The position numbers were made by a program, and so were the translations under genes. DNA of 37,435 nucleotides from Acidobacteriaceae bacterium (lineage in GTDB: Bacteria; Acidobacteriota; Terriglobia; Terriglobales; Acidobacteriaceae), in the NCBI GenBank assembly GCA_003151435.1, contig PLXP01000138.1:8406-45840 (forward strand), written 5' to 3'. A model generated the notes under the pieces. It was not told the DNA's origin. It did no database searches and worked only from the letters and a program-made list of their open reading frames with translations. Of this stretch, positions 16,864 to 25,074 are shown piece by piece. Positions within the stretch are counted from its first letter, which is position 1, and each line of letters opens with the position of its first letter.

Positions 16864-17726
16864 GCATTCTGATTGTGTTTGGAGCGGTAATCGGCGGGTT
16901 CCTGATGGAGAAGGGTCAGATCCTCGTGTTGGTTCAGCCCGCCGAACTGCTGATCATTGCGGGGGCATCGATCGGCACGCTGCTGGTGGCGAATCCCGTG
17001 CATATTTTGAAGGGGATCTTGGCGGGCCTGATGGGCGTGCTGAGCGGATCGAAGTTCGGCAAGGAGCGCTACCTGAGCACGCTGAAGATGATGTACCAGT
17101 TCCTGAACAAGGTGCGTAAAGAGGGCTTGCTGAGCGTGGAGATGGACGTGGAGAAGCCCGAGACGAGCGGCATCTTCAAGAACTATCCCGAGTTTCTGAA
17201 GGACCACCATGCGCGGGATTTTGTGTGCGACACGCTGCGCATGGCGATAACGGGGGGCGTGGAGCCGTTCGACATGGACCAGATGATGGAACTGGACATG
17301 GAAGTGCATCATCATGACGCGACCGAGCCCGTGAGCGCGCTGTCAACCACGGCGGACGCGCTGCCAGGCCTTGGCATTGTGGCGGCGGTGCTGGGTGTGG
17401 TGATCACGATGGGCGCGTTGGGCGGACCTCCGGAAGAGATCGGGCACAAGGTGGCGGCCGCGCTGGTGGGAACGTTTTTGGGCATCCTGTTGTGCTATGG
17501 AGTGGTGGGGCCGCTGGCCGCAAACATGACGAAGACGGCGGACGAGCACAACGGTTACCTGCATGTGCTGCGCGTGCTGCTGCTGTCGTTTTTGAAGGGA
17601 TCGGCGCCGATCACCGCAGTGGAGATCGCCAGGCGGGCGATTCCGGCGCATGTGCGGCCCAGCTTTGACGAAATGGAAAAGCGCTGCAAGAGTCAGCAGG
17701 CAGCGGAACCGGCAAAGGCAGCCTGA
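16848..17726 (+). CDS. motA: Flagellar motor stator protein MotA
   Basis: 292 aa. Inner-membrane proton-channel subunit of the flagellar stator, working with MotB. Four membrane segments are visible (about 2-20, 32-50, 172-192 and 203-222). Channel prolines P173 (TADALPGLG) and P222 (GVVGPLA), and the rotor-contacting charges R90 and E98 of the cytoplasmic loop, fall at the same positions as in E. coli MotA. A poly-Ala/Lys tail ends the protein. It starts inside the end of the PAS-GGDEF gene (16-bp overlap; GAGGGGG upstream) and is followed by motB after 31 bp. No other flagellar genes are in the window. Confidence 0.96.
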   Translation: MFAIVGILIVFGAVIGGFLMEKGQILVLVQPAELLIIAGASIGTLLVANPVHILKGILAGLMGVLSGSKFGKERYLSTLKMMYQFLNKVRKEGLLSVEMDVEKPETSGIFKNYPEFLKDHHARDFVCDTLRMAITGGVEPFDMDQMMELDMEVHHHDATEPVSALSTTADALPGLGIVAAVLGVVITMGALGGPPEEIGHKVAAALVGTFLGILLCYGVVGPLAANMTKTADEHNGYLHVLRVLLLSFLKGSAPITAVEIARRAIPAHVRPSFDEMEKRCKSQQAAEPAKAA

Positions 17727-17757
17727 ACGCCGCCCGGATTTCCTGAAGGAACGGAGC

Positions 17758-18759
17758 ATGATGGCAGCGTCCAAGATCCAGCCGATCATCATCATCAAGA
17801 AGAAAAGCGGGCACGGCGGCCACCACGGCGGCGCATGGAAGGTGGCATACGCGGATTTTGTGACCGCCATGATGTCGCTATTCATCGTGTTGTGGCTGAT
17901 GAACTCGAGCGAGAAGATCAAGAAGGCGGTGGCCGGATACTTCAACGATCCTAAAGGCACTTCAACGCTGATGGGAACCACCATGAGCGGTACCGGGGAA
18001 GGCATCAGCGCGGCAGCCGCAAACAACATGCAGCAACTGAAAGAGAAGCTGGAAGAGGGGATCAAGGCGCGCAAGGACCTGGACAAACTTTCGAAACAGA
18101 TTGAGATCACGATCACGCCGGAAGGACTGCGCATTGAACTGCTGGAAGACAGGAACGGAACCTTTTACCAGAGCGGCAGCGCGCGGCTGAGCGAGAGCGG
18201 GCAGGAACTGCTGGCGCTGCTGGGCGGGGAGCTGAAGACTCTTCCCAATGCGCTGCTGATTGAGGGCCACACCGATGCGACGCCGTATTCGGCAGATACA
18301 AGTTACAGTAACTGGGAGTTATCGGCTGACCGGGCCAATGCCGCGCGCCGCCTGTTGCAGCAGGACGGCGTGCGAAGCAACCAGGTGACGCAGGTGCGCG
18401 GTTATGCCGACCAGCTTTTGCGGGTGAAGGACAATCCTACAGACCCCTCTAACCGCAGGGTTTCGATTCTGGTGAAGAACGACCATGGAGCAACACCGAA
18501 TCTTGCGTCTGCCAAAGGACTGGATGGCCGACTGGCCAAGGAGAAGACCGCGGCAGTGGACGCAAAGCCGCAGCAGGCGTCGACTGCAGAGGGAAACGGC
18601 GCCAAACCTGCCGCTGCCTCGCCGGCCGTGGAGAAGACGGCCAAAGGTGCGACTCCCGCACCGGCCGCTGTTGAGTCGAAGTCCGCATCGGCTACACCTG
18701 CGGCCAAGCCGGGCTTGATGGCGAGGCTCAAGGGCATGATTCCGGGCAACAAAAAGTAG
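17758..18759 (+). CDS. motB: Flagellar motor stator protein MotB
   Basis: 333 aa. Peptidoglycan-anchored stator partner of MotA. N-terminal cytoplasmic Lys/Gly/His-rich part (IIIIKKKSGHGGHHGG), one transmembrane helix (about 32-48) carrying the proton-binding Asp33 in AYADFVTAMMS, then a periplasmic linker and an OmpA-like peptidoglycan-binding domain (about 122-242) with LIEGHTDATPY and NWELSADRANAARRLL. Asp33 suggests proton rather than sodium coupling only loosely. After residue 250 there is an unusual tail of about 80 residues rich in Ala, Pro, Lys and Thr. ATG 17758 is chosen because AAGGA lies 7 nt upstream and the helix then sits at the normal depth; the second ATG follows directly. 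Confidence 0.95.
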   Translation: MMAASKIQPIIIIKKKSGHGGHHGGAWKVAYADFVTAMMSLFIVLWLMNSSEKIKKAVAGYFNDPKGTSTLMGTTMSGTGEGISAAAANNMQQLKEKLEEGIKARKDLDKLSKQIEITITPEGLRIELLEDRNGTFYQSGSARLSESGQELLALLGGELKTLPNALLIEGHTDATPYSADTSYSNWELSADRANAARRLLQQDGVRSNQVTQVRGYADQLLRVKDNPTDPSNRRVSILVKNDHGATPNLASAKGLDGRLAKEKTAAVDAKPQQASTAEGNGAKPAAASPAVEKTAKGATPAPAAVESKSASATPAAKPGLMARLKGMIPGNKK

Positions 18760-18785
18760 ATAGCGACGCAACAAGGACAAATACC

Positions 18786-18801
18786 GCGAGTTAGCGAGTT
18801 A
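18786..18801. repeat. Tandem GCGAGTTA octamer (2 copies)
   Basis: GCGAGTTA occurs twice head to tail, followed by GCGG. The same GCxxGTTA octamer pattern recurs at 32599-32645, also just after a stop codon. Confidence 0.6.
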
Positions 18802-18850
18802 GCGGATCGTTGCGGGTGCCCGGGCTCGCAAGGAACTATGGGAAAAGAAG

Positions 18851-18885
18851 AACGCCGGAAGAGCCTGGGCTCCTCCGGCGTTTTT
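18851..18885. terminator. Bidirectional Rho-independent terminator (motB / TonB receptor)
   Basis: AACGCCGGA..TCCGGCGTT forms a strong stem with a GC-rich loop that can itself pair (GAGCC/GGCTC), followed on the plus strand by TTTTT (18881-18885). On the minus strand the stem is followed by TTCTTCTTTT. It lies between the convergent motB and TonB-receptor genes and can serve both. Confidence 0.85.
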
Positions 18886-18899
18886 GGTTGCGAACCGCT

Positions 18900-21800
18900 T
18901 TAGAAGTCGTAGCGCAAACTGAACTGCATGCGGCGTGGGACCGTCAGCAAGGTGCTGGCGACTCCAATGTTTCCGCCGGTCAACCCTGCCCCGATGGAGG
19001 CGGGATCGAAGCGCACGGTGTTGGTGACGTTGTAGACCTCCCATGCAAACTTCAGGCCGCCAAAGTCGCCGAGCTTCCAGGTCTTGGACAGACCGGAGTC
19101 GACGTTGAAGTAGCCATCGCCACGGAAGTTATTGCGCTGACCCGCCTCACCGGGGTAGGGCAGGCGGACCGGTCCACCGGTAGCAATACCAGAGTTGATG
19201 GCGGCGGGGTTGTCGAAGAACTGCGGGTTTCCGTGGGCATCGAAATGCCGGCGCATTTTTACCTTTCCTGTGACTACGCCGAAGCTCTCGATCTGCCAAT
19301 CGGTTGTCCAACCAGGCTCAAAGAAGGAAAACGGCAGCCCGCTGGACCAGCGTGTGATGCCCGACCAATCCCAGCCTCCGGCAATCGCATCCACAACCCG
19401 GTTGGCGCCGCCCATCACCGCCTTGCCGCGTCCGAAGGGCATGTTGTAAACCCAGTCCGCGGTAATCAGGTGGCGGGTGTCGAAGTCGGATGGGCCGCGA
19501 TTCAGATACGGTTTCCAGGTATTGAGGATCGCGCTGAACGATCCGGTATTGCTGGCATTGGTGCCGAATTCGTTGCTGCGCTCCGTGTCAGAACCCATGT
19601 CGATGGAGTTGGACCATGTGTAACTGAAGTCCATTTGCAAACCGTGGCTCATGGGATGCCGCAGCGTGAGTTGTCCCGCGTTGTAGTAGCTCATGCCGAT
19701 GCTTGACAGGGCATAAAGCGAAGAGAACTGGTCCTGCCAGAACTTCGACTGATAGCCTTCCGGACAGCCGTAGCCACAGTAGAAATCGATGTCGGCAAGA
19801 GCCGTCGTCGCCCCGTACTGGCCGCGATAGGGAGCCCACTCATTGGTATAGATCGCCTGGGTCGCGCTTTCTCCAGGACGGTCCACGCCGGCCATGAAGG
19901 GGAAGACATCTTCGAAGTACTTGATGGCCGGAACGGACGCGGTCGGGTCACCACCATGCGCATCAACCAGTTTGGATAGCTGCGTACCGGCGGCATAGTA
20001 ATCGCCGCCCCCGCTGGGATCGACGTAGTCGACAGGCTCCGCAAGGTCGAGTTGCTGCAGCAGGTGCTTGCCCAACCGTCCCACATAGGCGGCCTCAACC
20101 GTGAAGCCACCGGGCATTTCGCGCTGAACTGACAGATCGAATGCCTCGGAGTACGGAGTCTTGATCTTGCTATCCAAGCCCCAGGTAATGGCGAAGTTGC
20201 CCAAGGGAGCCGGGTACGGGAATGTGGTGGTTTGAGGTGCCGTGCCGTTGTTGATGGGTGGAAGGGTGGTCCGCCCTGTAAACCGGGGGGACGCAGGGTG
20301 CTTCGCGTTGCCTTCAATGCCGTAGTTGCCGGCGGGATTGGTGACCGCTGTGCTCACGCCGTACGAGCCGTTTTGATCGAAGGTGTTGACCAGCGCTTCT
20401 CCGTAGTGGTCGTAGTAGATGCCGGCGCCGAGGCGAATGGACGTCTTGGTGTCGGGGGAGTAGGCGATGGCCAGGCGAGGAGCGAAGTTATTCTTCGACT
20501 TCGGCCAGAAACCAGGCTTGCCATAGTACGGTCCGGCGGGCGCGAAGTAGAGGTCCGGCTCATACACCTGACCCGCCTGCGCGGCGGCCTCTCTCTTCAG
20601 GTACCAGGAGTGCGTATCGATGGTGGGAGCCACCTCCTGCCCGCTGGTTTCATAGGGAGTTTGCAGAATGGTATGGCGCAGGCCGAAGGTGATGGTGAGA
20701 TTGGGCTGTATGCGCCACGCATCCTGCACGTACCACTCGAACTCGTTGGACTTGAAGTGCCGGTCGACGAAGGCTCCGTCCGACAGCAAGCTCCCGCCCG
20801 CGGCACTGGTGATCTTGTAGTTGTACACGTTGGTGAGCGAAGGTACGGTTCCGACGAGGTTAGCAAATGCAATCTCGTAGGAGTTGCCGAAACCGCCATC
20901 GACCGGATACTGGCCCGGCGCGCCCGAGGGCTGTGGCGGATTACCGCCCAGCCAGTACGGATTGGAGGTCGCACCGTTGAACGAGTTGGCGTCAGTGGAG
21001 TGGTTCTGGTGAACCAAGCGCCAGTTGCCGCCGAGCTGAAAGGTGTGGTTACCCTTGCTCCAGCTCAGGTTGTCAACAACGTTATTGACCGGGACACTGG
21101 TGATGGTGGTCCGGGTTTGAGCCGTAGCTGTCGATATGAAGCGAAAACTGACGTAATCGCCCTTCCCGACGCCGCGATCGCTGAAGGCCTGGCGGACATA
21201 TCCGTAGCGAACGTCATTGACGATGCGTGGAGTAATGGTCCAGGTATCGCCGACGGTAAATCCCTTGCTGTTGTCTTCATGGACTATTGAAGGCCCCTGC
21301 CCCGGAAACTGCTCTGTGGCATCGGTTATGTCCTTCTGTAGGTTGCCGCGAACGAAGATCCGATGGCTACCGGAAGGCACGAAATCGATTCTTGCGATGG
21401 TCGTGTTAAGACGGATGGGATGGGGGGACGAAAACGAGTAGGAGCCCGTGTTATAGCTATCGCCCAGCGTGGAGCCATTGGCGGCCGGCATGGAGTTGAA
21501 GTAGGCCAATGCATTGGGATTGGGCCCGGGGCCGAATGGATAGGCGCTGGTATTGCAGATCTGGCAGCCGGCATCCAGTTGGGTGACCTGTGCAGCAGAA
21601 AGCGTCTGTAGAACAACAGAGCCATCAGGCGCATCGCCAGGATAGACAAGCTCACCCTGCTGGTAGGTCGCAGTTGGAACGGTCTGATTCACCTGGGCAT
21701 TTTCGGCCTGGCGGGCTCCTTCGTAATTGCCGAAGAAGAAGAGCTTGTCTTTGAAAATTGGTCCGCCCACGTCGCCGCCGAAGATGTTGCGGATGAGTTT

Positions 21801-22649
21801 GCCGGGGATGTTGGCGCGTTTGGTGTTGAATTGGGCCTGCTTATTAAACCAGTCGTTGGCGACAGTAAATGTGGGGCGATGATACTCGTACAACGCGCCA
21901 TGGAACTGATTCGTTCCCGACTTGGTGACCATGCTGACCTGCGCGCCGGAGGAGCGGCCTTCGTCGGCGTTGGAACCTCCGGTGGTCACGCGAAATTCTT
22001 CAATCGAGTCCTGGGTCTGTCGCAGCACACCCGTGAATGCGATTCCACCCACCTGATCGTTGTCATCCACGCCGTCGATCGTGACATTGCCCTGATCGGA
22101 ACGGCCGCCGTTGACAGAGCCGCTGCGGCTGTCGCCACCGCCATTGCTCGGCGGGGGCAGATAAAGCACGCCGGGCTGGAGCGAAAGCAGGTCGGGCACG
22201 TTGCGGGTTTCGCTGGGAAGGGATTGAATTTCAGCATTGTCCGCGGAGTTGCCTAGCGAGGCATCCGCGGTGTTCAGTGTCTGTGCCGACGCCGAAACGT
22301 CCACTGTGACCGTATTGGATTGGATGGTCAGCGTGAAGTCGACGGTTGCCGGCTGATTGACGAGGAGTTCGGCCACCTTTGTCTGATCGCCGAAGCCGCC
22401 GGCGGTCACGACAATGGTGTATTTGGCGGGAGCAATCTGCGTGAAAACATAAGTACCGGCGCTATTCGCGATGGCGCTCATGGTCGTGCCGGTCGCATTG
22501 TTTGTCAGGGTGACTTTCGCTCCTGGAACCAATGCGCCGCTGGGATCCTTGATGACCCCGCGGAGCGATGTGTTTGCAGACTGGGCGGATACAAGGGAAG
22601 CGGTGGATAGGATGCAAAAAAGCAACCATCCACAAAGGGATCGTTTCAC
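18900..22649 (-). CDS. TonB-dependent receptor with carboxypeptidase-regulatory-like domain (Oar-like)
   Basis: About 1249 aa. Outer-membrane barrel for energised uptake, of the enlarged acidobacterial Oar-like type. Signal peptide at 1-24 (KRSLCGWLLFCILSTASLVSA), then a beta-sandwich regulatory-like domain at about 28-110 (LRGVIKDPSGALVPGAKVTL, GTYVFTQIAPAKYTI), a plug domain at about 120-260 (NVPDLLSLQPGV, NVTIDGVDDND, SIEEFRVTTGGSNAD), the long barrel, and the C-terminal aromatic end MQFSLRYDF used for barrel assembly. GTG at 22649 is chosen because GGAGGAG lies 5-7 nt upstream and the signal peptide starts there; the frame is open to 22748. The substrate is unknown; nearby exported peptidases make peptides possible. 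Two palindromic sites lie upstream. Confidence 0.93.
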   Translation of the reverse strand: MKRSLCGWLLFCILSTASLVSAQSANTSLRGVIKDPSGALVPGAKVTLTNNATGTTMSAIANSAGTYVFTQIAPAKYTIVVTAGGFGDQTKVAELLVNQPATVDFTLTIQSNTVTVDVSASAQTLNTADASLGNSADNAEIQSLPSETRNVPDLLSLQPGVLYLPPPSNGGGDSRSGSVNGGRSDQGNVTIDGVDDNDQVGGIAFTGVLRQTQDSIEEFRVTTGGSNADEGRSSGAQVSMVTKSGTNQFHGALYEYHRPTFTVANDWFNKQAQFNTKRANIPGKLIRNIFGGDVGGPIFKDKLFFFGNYEGARQAENAQVNQTVPTATYQQGELVYPGDAPDGSVVLQTLSAAQVTQLDAGCQICNTSAYPFGPGPNPNALAYFNSMPAANGSTLGDSYNTGSYSFSSPHPIRLNTTIARIDFVPSGSHRIFVRGNLQKDITDATEQFPGQGPSIVHEDNSKGFTVGDTWTITPRIVNDVRYGYVRQAFSDRGVGKGDYVSFRFISTATAQTRTTITSVPVNNVVDNLSWSKGNHTFQLGGNWRLVHQNHSTDANSFNGATSNPYWLGGNPPQPSGAPGQYPVDGGFGNSYEIAFANLVGTVPSLTNVYNYKITSAAGGSLLSDGAFVDRHFKSNEFEWYVQDAWRIQPNLTITFGLRHTILQTPYETSGQEVAPTIDTHSWYLKREAAAQAGQVYEPDLYFAPAGPYYGKPGFWPKSKNNFAPRLAIAYSPDTKTSIRLGAGIYYDHYGEALVNTFDQNGSYGVSTAVTNPAGNYGIEGNAKHPASPRFTGRTTLPPINNGTAPQTTTFPYPAPLGNFAITWGLDSKIKTPYSEAFDLSVQREMPGGFTVEAAYVGRLGKHLLQQLDLAEPVDYVDPSGGGDYYAAGTQLSKLVDAHGGDPTASVPAIKYFEDVFPFMAGVDRPGESATQAIYTNEWAPYRGQYGATTALADIDFYCGYGCPEGYQSKFWQDQFSSLYALSSIGMSYYNAGQLTLRHPMSHGLQMDFSYTWSNSIDMGSDTERSNEFGTNASNTGSFSAILNTWKPYLNRGPSDFDTRHLITADWVYNMPFGRGKAVMGGANRVVDAIAGGWDWSGITRWSSGLPFSFFEPGWTTDWQIESFGVVTGKVKMRRHFDAHGNPQFFDNPAAINSGIATGGPVRLPYPGEAGQRNNFRGDGYFNVDSGLSKTWKLGDFGGLKFAWEVYNVTNTVRFDPASIGAGLTGGNIGVASTLLTVPRRMQFSLRYDF

Positions 22650-22654
22650 GACTG

Positions 22655-22661
22655 CTCCTCC
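22655..22661 (-). promoter_or_regulatory. Ribosome-binding site deciding the TonB-receptor start
   Basis: Minus-strand GGAGGAG just upstream of GTG at 22649 is a strong Shine-Dalgarno match and supports GTG over in-frame ATGs at 22676 and 22748. Confidence 0.7.
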
Positions 22662-22857
22662 AAAAGGTCTTGCCATACGGCTATGTTCTCTGCTGCCGCT
22701 GTAGTTTGAGTAGGCTTCTGCCAAGCGCCCTGGGAGGCCGCACAGCAAGTGAAGTTTAGGTGGTAAGGTGGCGGCCCCGCATCATCGTTGAATTCGTCCG
22801 CGGAGCAATGAGTTGACTGCTGCAGTACGTTGCTGCGAAAACCGGTGCGTCTGTCGG

Positions 22858-22873
22858 CGGGCAGGCCTGCCCG
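22858..22873. promoter_or_regulatory. 16-bp perfect palindrome upstream of the TonB receptor
   Basis: CGGGCAGGCCTGCCCG reads identically on both strands, about 210 bp before the receptor start. It could be an operator or a leader-RNA hairpin element; no known consensus was recognised. Confidence 0.45.
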
Positions 22874-22913
22874 GCATGGAATGTCTTTTATCTTGTATGA
22901 AATTCACCCAAAA

Positions 22914-22954
22914 TTCAACCGAAATCTGCGCGCTCTTCCCACATTTCGGTTCAA
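22914..22954. promoter_or_regulatory. Inverted repeat (TTsAACCGAAAT arms) upstream of the TonB receptor
   Basis: AACCGAAAT (22917-22925) and ATTTCGGTT (22943-22951) are perfect inverted 9-mers, 17 bp apart. Extended, the two half-sites read TTCAACCGAAAT and TTGAACCGAAAT, 11 of 12 identical. The left half overlaps a weak -35 candidate (TTGAAT, minus strand), which suits an operator. Inference only. Confidence 0.45.
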
Positions 22955-22981
22955 GGGCGACTTCCACGTGACTGACGCAAT

Positions 22982-23965
22982 CTATTGCTGCTGCTGCATT
23001 TGCTGGAGGTCGATGGCGGGGACGATGTGGTCCGGAGGCTGCTGGGCGCGCTCGACAAGTACCGACCAGTCTTCCGGTATGGGGAGCTTGCGGTCTAGGG
23101 CCGGGGGCTGGTCTCCAGCTTCCACATGGACGGCCACGTAGAGTTCGCTTTCAGTCTTGCCGCGGAAGATTCCGTGGGTGGGCGGCACGTCCGCGTAGTC
23201 CCGGCCGACCGCGGTACGGATGTGGCGATGGTGAGCGACGAGGTTATTGGTGGGGTCGAAGCCTATCCAACCCAGGTGCGGTAGAAGCACATCCACCCAG
23301 GCGTGGGTGGCGTCGGGGGTCGAGCGGTCGTGGTCTTCGCGGCTGCGATAGAGGTAGCCGGATACATAGCGGGCCGGGATGCGAACATGGCGCAGCAAAG
23401 CAATCATGGTATGGGCGAAGTCCTGGCACACACCCTTGCCGCTGACGATGGCTTCATCGATGGGTGAGTCGACGCGAGTGTGGCTGGGCACGTACTCGAA
23501 GTAGTCGAAGAGCCGCTGGTTCAGTTCATGCACCAGCATCAGGGGGTCGTCGCGTCGTTTCACTTCCAACTGCGAGGCGAGAAGGGTGAGGGCCGGAGTT
23601 TCCACGGCAAATGTGCTGGGCAGAAGCATCTCCCAGTAATCGCCGGAGCGAACGAGCGCGTCGAGGGCGCCCCAGGCATCGCGGGATAGATGGGTGGGGA
23701 CATCGGGCAAAGGCTGCTGCTCCACCACGGACTCGGCGATGATGACCAACTGCGAATGCTCGCCGGGGATGTCGAAGTGCTGGACATTGTTGCCGAGGTG
23801 GTCACGGTAGGTGAAGACGCGGCACCGTGGGCTGACGGACAGGGTGAAGTTGAGGCAGTGCTGATGGGAGTCTGAGCGCGGGTGCATGCGCGTTTCCATG
23901 ATGCTCTCGCTGATGGCGCGCGAGTAGCGGAAGCGCGTGAGGTGGCGGATGGAATAGAAGTTCAT
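22982..23965 (-). CDS. Transglutaminase-like cysteine protease fold protein of the ATP-grasp/alpha-E cluster
   Basis: 327 aa. An N-terminal beta domain typical of bacterial transglutaminase-like proteins (IRHLTRFRYSRAISES, and FTYRDHLGNNVQHFDIPG) is followed by the catalytic core: Cys180 in SGKGVCQDFAH, His221 in TPDATHAWVDVL and Asp237 in GFDPTNN. It could hydrolyse or transfer peptide amide bonds. The C-terminus is Gln-rich (QQMQQQQ). ATG 23965 is chosen because GGGAG lies 6 nt upstream and the conserved N-terminus starts there; the frame is open to 24052. It is the last gene of a three-gene set with alpha-E and circularly permuted ATP-grasp, an association seen in many bacteria; the function is unproven. 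Confidence 0.92.
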   Translation of the reverse strand: MNFYSIRHLTRFRYSRAISESIMETRMHPRSDSHQHCLNFTLSVSPRCRVFTYRDHLGNNVQHFDIPGEHSQLVIIAESVVEQQPLPDVPTHLSRDAWGALDALVRSGDYWEMLLPSTFAVETPALTLLASQLEVKRRDDPLMLVHELNQRLFDYFEYVPSHTRVDSPIDEAIVSGKGVCQDFAHTMIALLRHVRIPARYVSGYLYRSREDHDRSTPDATHAWVDVLLPHLGWIGFDPTNNLVAHHRHIRTAVGRDYADVPPTHGIFRGKTESELYVAVHVEAGDQPPALDRKLPIPEDWSVLVERAQQPPDHIVPAIDLQQMQQQQ

Positions 23966-24012
23966 GCTCGGCTCCCGGCTCGGTTGAAGACTGTGAGGTT
24001 GCGTTCCCTCGG

Positions 24013-24024
24013 GGGCTAAAGCCC
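24013..24024. repeat. REP-like GGGCT AA AGCCC palindrome
   Basis: A short perfect hairpin in the gap between the alpha-E and transglutaminase-like genes, in the context CGGGGGCTAAAGCCCGCG. It is related to the GGGGCT TT AGCCCC element upstream of lysC. Confidence 0.6.
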
Positions 24025-24079
24025 GCGTTGATTCTTTGCTGCTACTGCGCATCTAAATCCGCGCCTTTTCAAAGACGAA

Positions 24080-25042
24080 TCAAACCGTCAGCGCGGACTG
24101 GATGGAATATTGCACGTAATAGCGATAGATGAGTTCGTGGATGAGCATGCACTGCTGGCGGATAGTGTGCAGGAACATGCCAGCATTGCCCGCGAGAATT
24201 TCTGCGATTGTGGTGTAGCCGAGCATGGCGTGCAGGCGGCCGATACCCGCGGTCAGTTCCTCAGGAGGGCGGCGGCCACCGGTTCGCTGGATGGATTGGA
24301 TTGCCTGCAGGGTGCTGTCGACTGAGTAGCGGATGGCGTGGGGAAAGTCTCGGTTGAGCAGCAGGAATTCGAGGATGCGGTCGGCGGAGATGTCGGCGGT
24401 ATAGACCTGGCAGTAGGACTCGAAGGCGGTGCAACAGCGCAGAAGACCCACCTGTTCAAGATACTGATAGCCGGAGTGCTCGCGCTCAGGAACGCCGTAG
24501 AGGTCGGGCTGGAATACCTCAAGCAGGGTGGCTGTGGCGTAGGCGCGTTCAAGGTAGCGGCCGAGGCGAATGAACTGCCAGCCCTGCCCATGAAGCATGG
24601 TGGTGTCGGTGACGCCTTTGAACAGGTGGATGCCATCGATGATGGAAACCAGCAGATCGTTGGTGTTGGCACGAAACTGATCTTCGGCATTGGACGAATG
24701 AATCTGGTGAAAGAGCCGGTTAAGACGCTGCCATTGCTCAGTGGAGATTTCCTCGCGCACTTGGCGCGCGTTTTCCCGGGCGCCATTGACGCAGTATGTG
24801 ATGGAGGCACGGTTGTCGCTGTCGAAGATGAGCCCGCGCGCCATTGCATCGAGATCGCCGTTCCACTCAAGGTCGGCCGCATTGCCAAGTGAGGCCATCA
24901 GCCGCTTCCAACGCGTCTCCGCACTGGCGCCGCCTGGGTCGAGCATCAGGCCCATGGTCACGTCCAACTGGCGCACGGTATTCTCCGCCCGCTCCAGGTA
25001 GCGGCTCATCCAATAGAGGCTGTCGGCAACGCGTGAAAGCAT
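24080..25042 (-). CDS. Alpha-E domain protein (DUF403)
   Basis: 320 aa, almost wholly helical. The N-terminus MLSRVADSLYWMSRYLERAEN is the hallmark of the alpha-E family, and further family-like helical segments include WQFIRLGRYLERAYATATLL and FLLLNRDFPHAIRYSVD. No catalytic motif is known; the family almost always accompanies circularly permuted ATP-grasp and transglutaminase-like genes and is thought to be a partner of the ligase. ATG 25042 is chosen because GGGAGA lies about 8 nt upstream and the family starts exactly here; the frame is open to 25252, inside the upstream gene. It begins 32 bp after the ATP-grasp stop. Confidence 0.92.
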   Translation of the reverse strand: MLSRVADSLYWMSRYLERAENTVRQLDVTMGLMLDPGGASAETRWKRLMASLGNAADLEWNGDLDAMARGLIFDSDNRASITYCVNGARENARQVREEISTEQWQRLNRLFHQIHSSNAEDQFRANTNDLLVSIIDGIHLFKGVTDTTMLHGQGWQFIRLGRYLERAYATATLLEVFQPDLYGVPEREHSGYQYLEQVGLLRCCTAFESYCQVYTADISADRILEFLLLNRDFPHAIRYSVDSTLQAIQSIQRTGGRRPPEELTAGIGRLHAMLGYTTIAEILAGNAGMFLHTIRQQCMLIHELIYRYYVQYSIQSALTV

Positions 25043-25074
25043 CGTCGCATTCTCCCGAATACCGTATTTACAAA

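Larger units (their letters stand above)
22650..22981 (-). other. Upstream region of the TonB receptor
   Basis: 332 bp between the transglutaminase-like gene's stop and the receptor's GTG, both on the minus strand. It holds the receptor's ribosome-binding site, a 16-bp perfect palindrome and a spaced inverted repeat (listed separately). A weak minus-strand promoter candidate is TTGAAT (22911-22916) followed 17 bp later by CAAGAT. No gene was recognised. Confidence 0.5.

Noticed and set aside
18810..19706. 298-aa plus-strand open frame
   Set aside because: It is antisense to the TonB receptor and begins in the terminator region; no motifs.
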